Shown one piece after another: positions 63,483-64,000 of a DNA stretch of 64,000 bases. The notes below the pieces were generated by a model that was not told the origin of the DNA, did not search any database, and saw only the letters and a program-made list of their open reading frames with translations. Both the position numbers and the translations under genes were made by a program. The stretch is from Osmia lignaria lignaria. Taxonomy: Eukaryota; Arthropoda; Insecta; Hymenoptera; Megachilidae. Positions within the stretch are counted from its first letter, which is position 1. Each line of letters begins with the position of its first letter. Location of the stretch: positions 4,588,001 through 4,652,000 of the forward strand of contig NW_027478169.1 of assembly GCF_051020975.1 (NCBI RefSeq). The letters run 5' to 3'.

Positions 63483-63934
63483 GTCCGTCAGGCCCCTTCC
63501 CTTGAGATAAATCTGCAAATATCTCGTAAACGAAGCGAGCTATGGCAAAATGTTAAGAGATCTTTTTTGTAGAGAATTAAGTTTCCTACTTTTTATGTTC
63601 TATGATATTTTTTGATCAGATGCGCAGTTCTCGAGATATATCAAGATATTTAAAAGTTCCGAAGCCGCACCAACATAATAGAGATACAGAAACACCGTGG
63701 CCCCCTTCTTTGAGATAACTCTGCACTATTGCGAGCTGCAAATGCCACTTCCAGCTTAGCTGTGCAGAAGAAGGACAACAAGAAGAAGAAATATCTCGAA
63801 ATATGTCCGTCAGGCCCCTTCCCTTGAGATAAATCTGCAAATATCTCGGAAACGAAGCGAGCTATGGCAAAACGTTAAGAGACCTTTTTTGTAGAGAATT
63901 AAGTTTCCTACTTTTTATGTTCTATGATATTTTT

Positions 63935-64000
63935 TGATCAGATGCGCAGTTCTCGAGATATATCAAGATATTTAAAAGTTCCGAAGCCGCACCAACATAA
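63935..64000. repeat. right partial satellite monomer
   Basis: The last TGATCA begins at 63935 and the window ends 66 bases into the unit. It carries ATGCGCAGTTC, as does the unit at 63613, suggesting that another local duplication continues beyond the window. Confidence 0.96.

Larger units (their letters stand above)
1..64000. repeat. 322-bp satellite DNA tandem array (whole window)
   Basis: Head-to-tail copies of one AT-rich monomer (about 39% GC) fill the window without interruption. Landmarks such as TGATCA, TATTTAAAAG, CACCGTGGCC, the GAA/CAA triplet tract, CCGTCAGGCCCC, ATATCTCGGAAACG and the T-tract cluster recur every 322 bp from end to end. From the first TGATCA at 292 to the last at 63935 there are 198 unit positions. 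The observed 63,643 bp equals 198 x 322 minus 113, and every missing or extra base can be placed: T-tract losses, three 1-bp insertions, two 1-bp triplet-tract losses and one 106-bp loss. All units have the same orientation; I saw no inversion, transposon or unique spacer. Substitutions define linked variants arranged in local higher-order blocks. Function is unknown. Centromeric or pericentromeric heterochromatin is the usual home of such arrays, but nothing in the sequence proves it. Confidence 0.99.

Noticed and set aside
1..64000. CRISPR array
   Set aside because: The repeating unit is 322 bp with no short-repeat and unique-spacer alternation, and there are no cas genes.
1..64000. Transposable element or rDNA spacer origin
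   Set aside because: I see no terminal repeats, target-site duplications, reverse transcriptase or transposase remnants, or rRNA genes. rDNA spacer sub-repeats would be expected to end within a few kb.

Overview
The whole 64 kb window is one uninterrupted tandem array of a satellite DNA with a 322-bp monomer. Taking each unit to begin at its TGATCA hexamer, there is a 291-bp left fragment, 198 unit positions from 292 to 63934, and a 66-bp right fragment. The register holds exactly across the window once the visible indels are summed (net -113 bp, of which -106 bp lies in one fused pair). Every stretch I examined is satellite. I see no protein-coding gene, tRNA, rRNA, CRISPR array, transposon or unique sequence. 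Both window edges are inside the array, so the real array is longer.

Long-range, strictly periodic satellite of this kind indicates heterochromatin of a eukaryote. Composition (about 39% GC, CpG not depleted in the consensus) and the AT-rich short palindromes would fit an arthropod or another invertebrate with little germline CpG methylation. I do not recognise the family, and the host assignment is a weak inference.

Layout: monomers fall into a few sequence types defined by linked substitutions. These are a CTCGAG versus TTCGAG type at the unit start, a GCACTATTGC versus palindromic GCACTAGTGC type in the middle, a CTGGAA...TTCCAG dyad type, and an AGATCT-carrying type. Types are arranged in local multi-unit blocks that have been duplicated with different unit numbers: 7 units (about 0-3.7 kb), 8 units (3.6-8.8 kb), 4 units (9-11.2 kb), 5-unit spacing (14.5-18 kb), 2 units (19.7-21 and 26.6-27.9 kb), 5 units (29.4-32.6 kb), 15-16 units (32.7-41.7 kb), 6 units (47.5-51.4 kb), 7 units (52.9-57.4 kb) and 4 units (60.9-63.5 kb). 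At several junctions one hybrid monomer joins the left part of one variant to the right part of another, which is the signature of unequal crossing-over.

Inside the monomer there are older, degenerate sub-repeats (a 114-bp offset duplication and a weaker third copy), which suggests how the 322-bp unit arose. A 74-codon minus-strand open frame recurs in most units. Because 322 is not a multiple of 3 it changes absolute frame every unit, and its substitutions look unconstrained, so I do not annotate it as a gene. What is of interest here is the architecture and turnover of an apparently undescribed satellite; there is no gene system.
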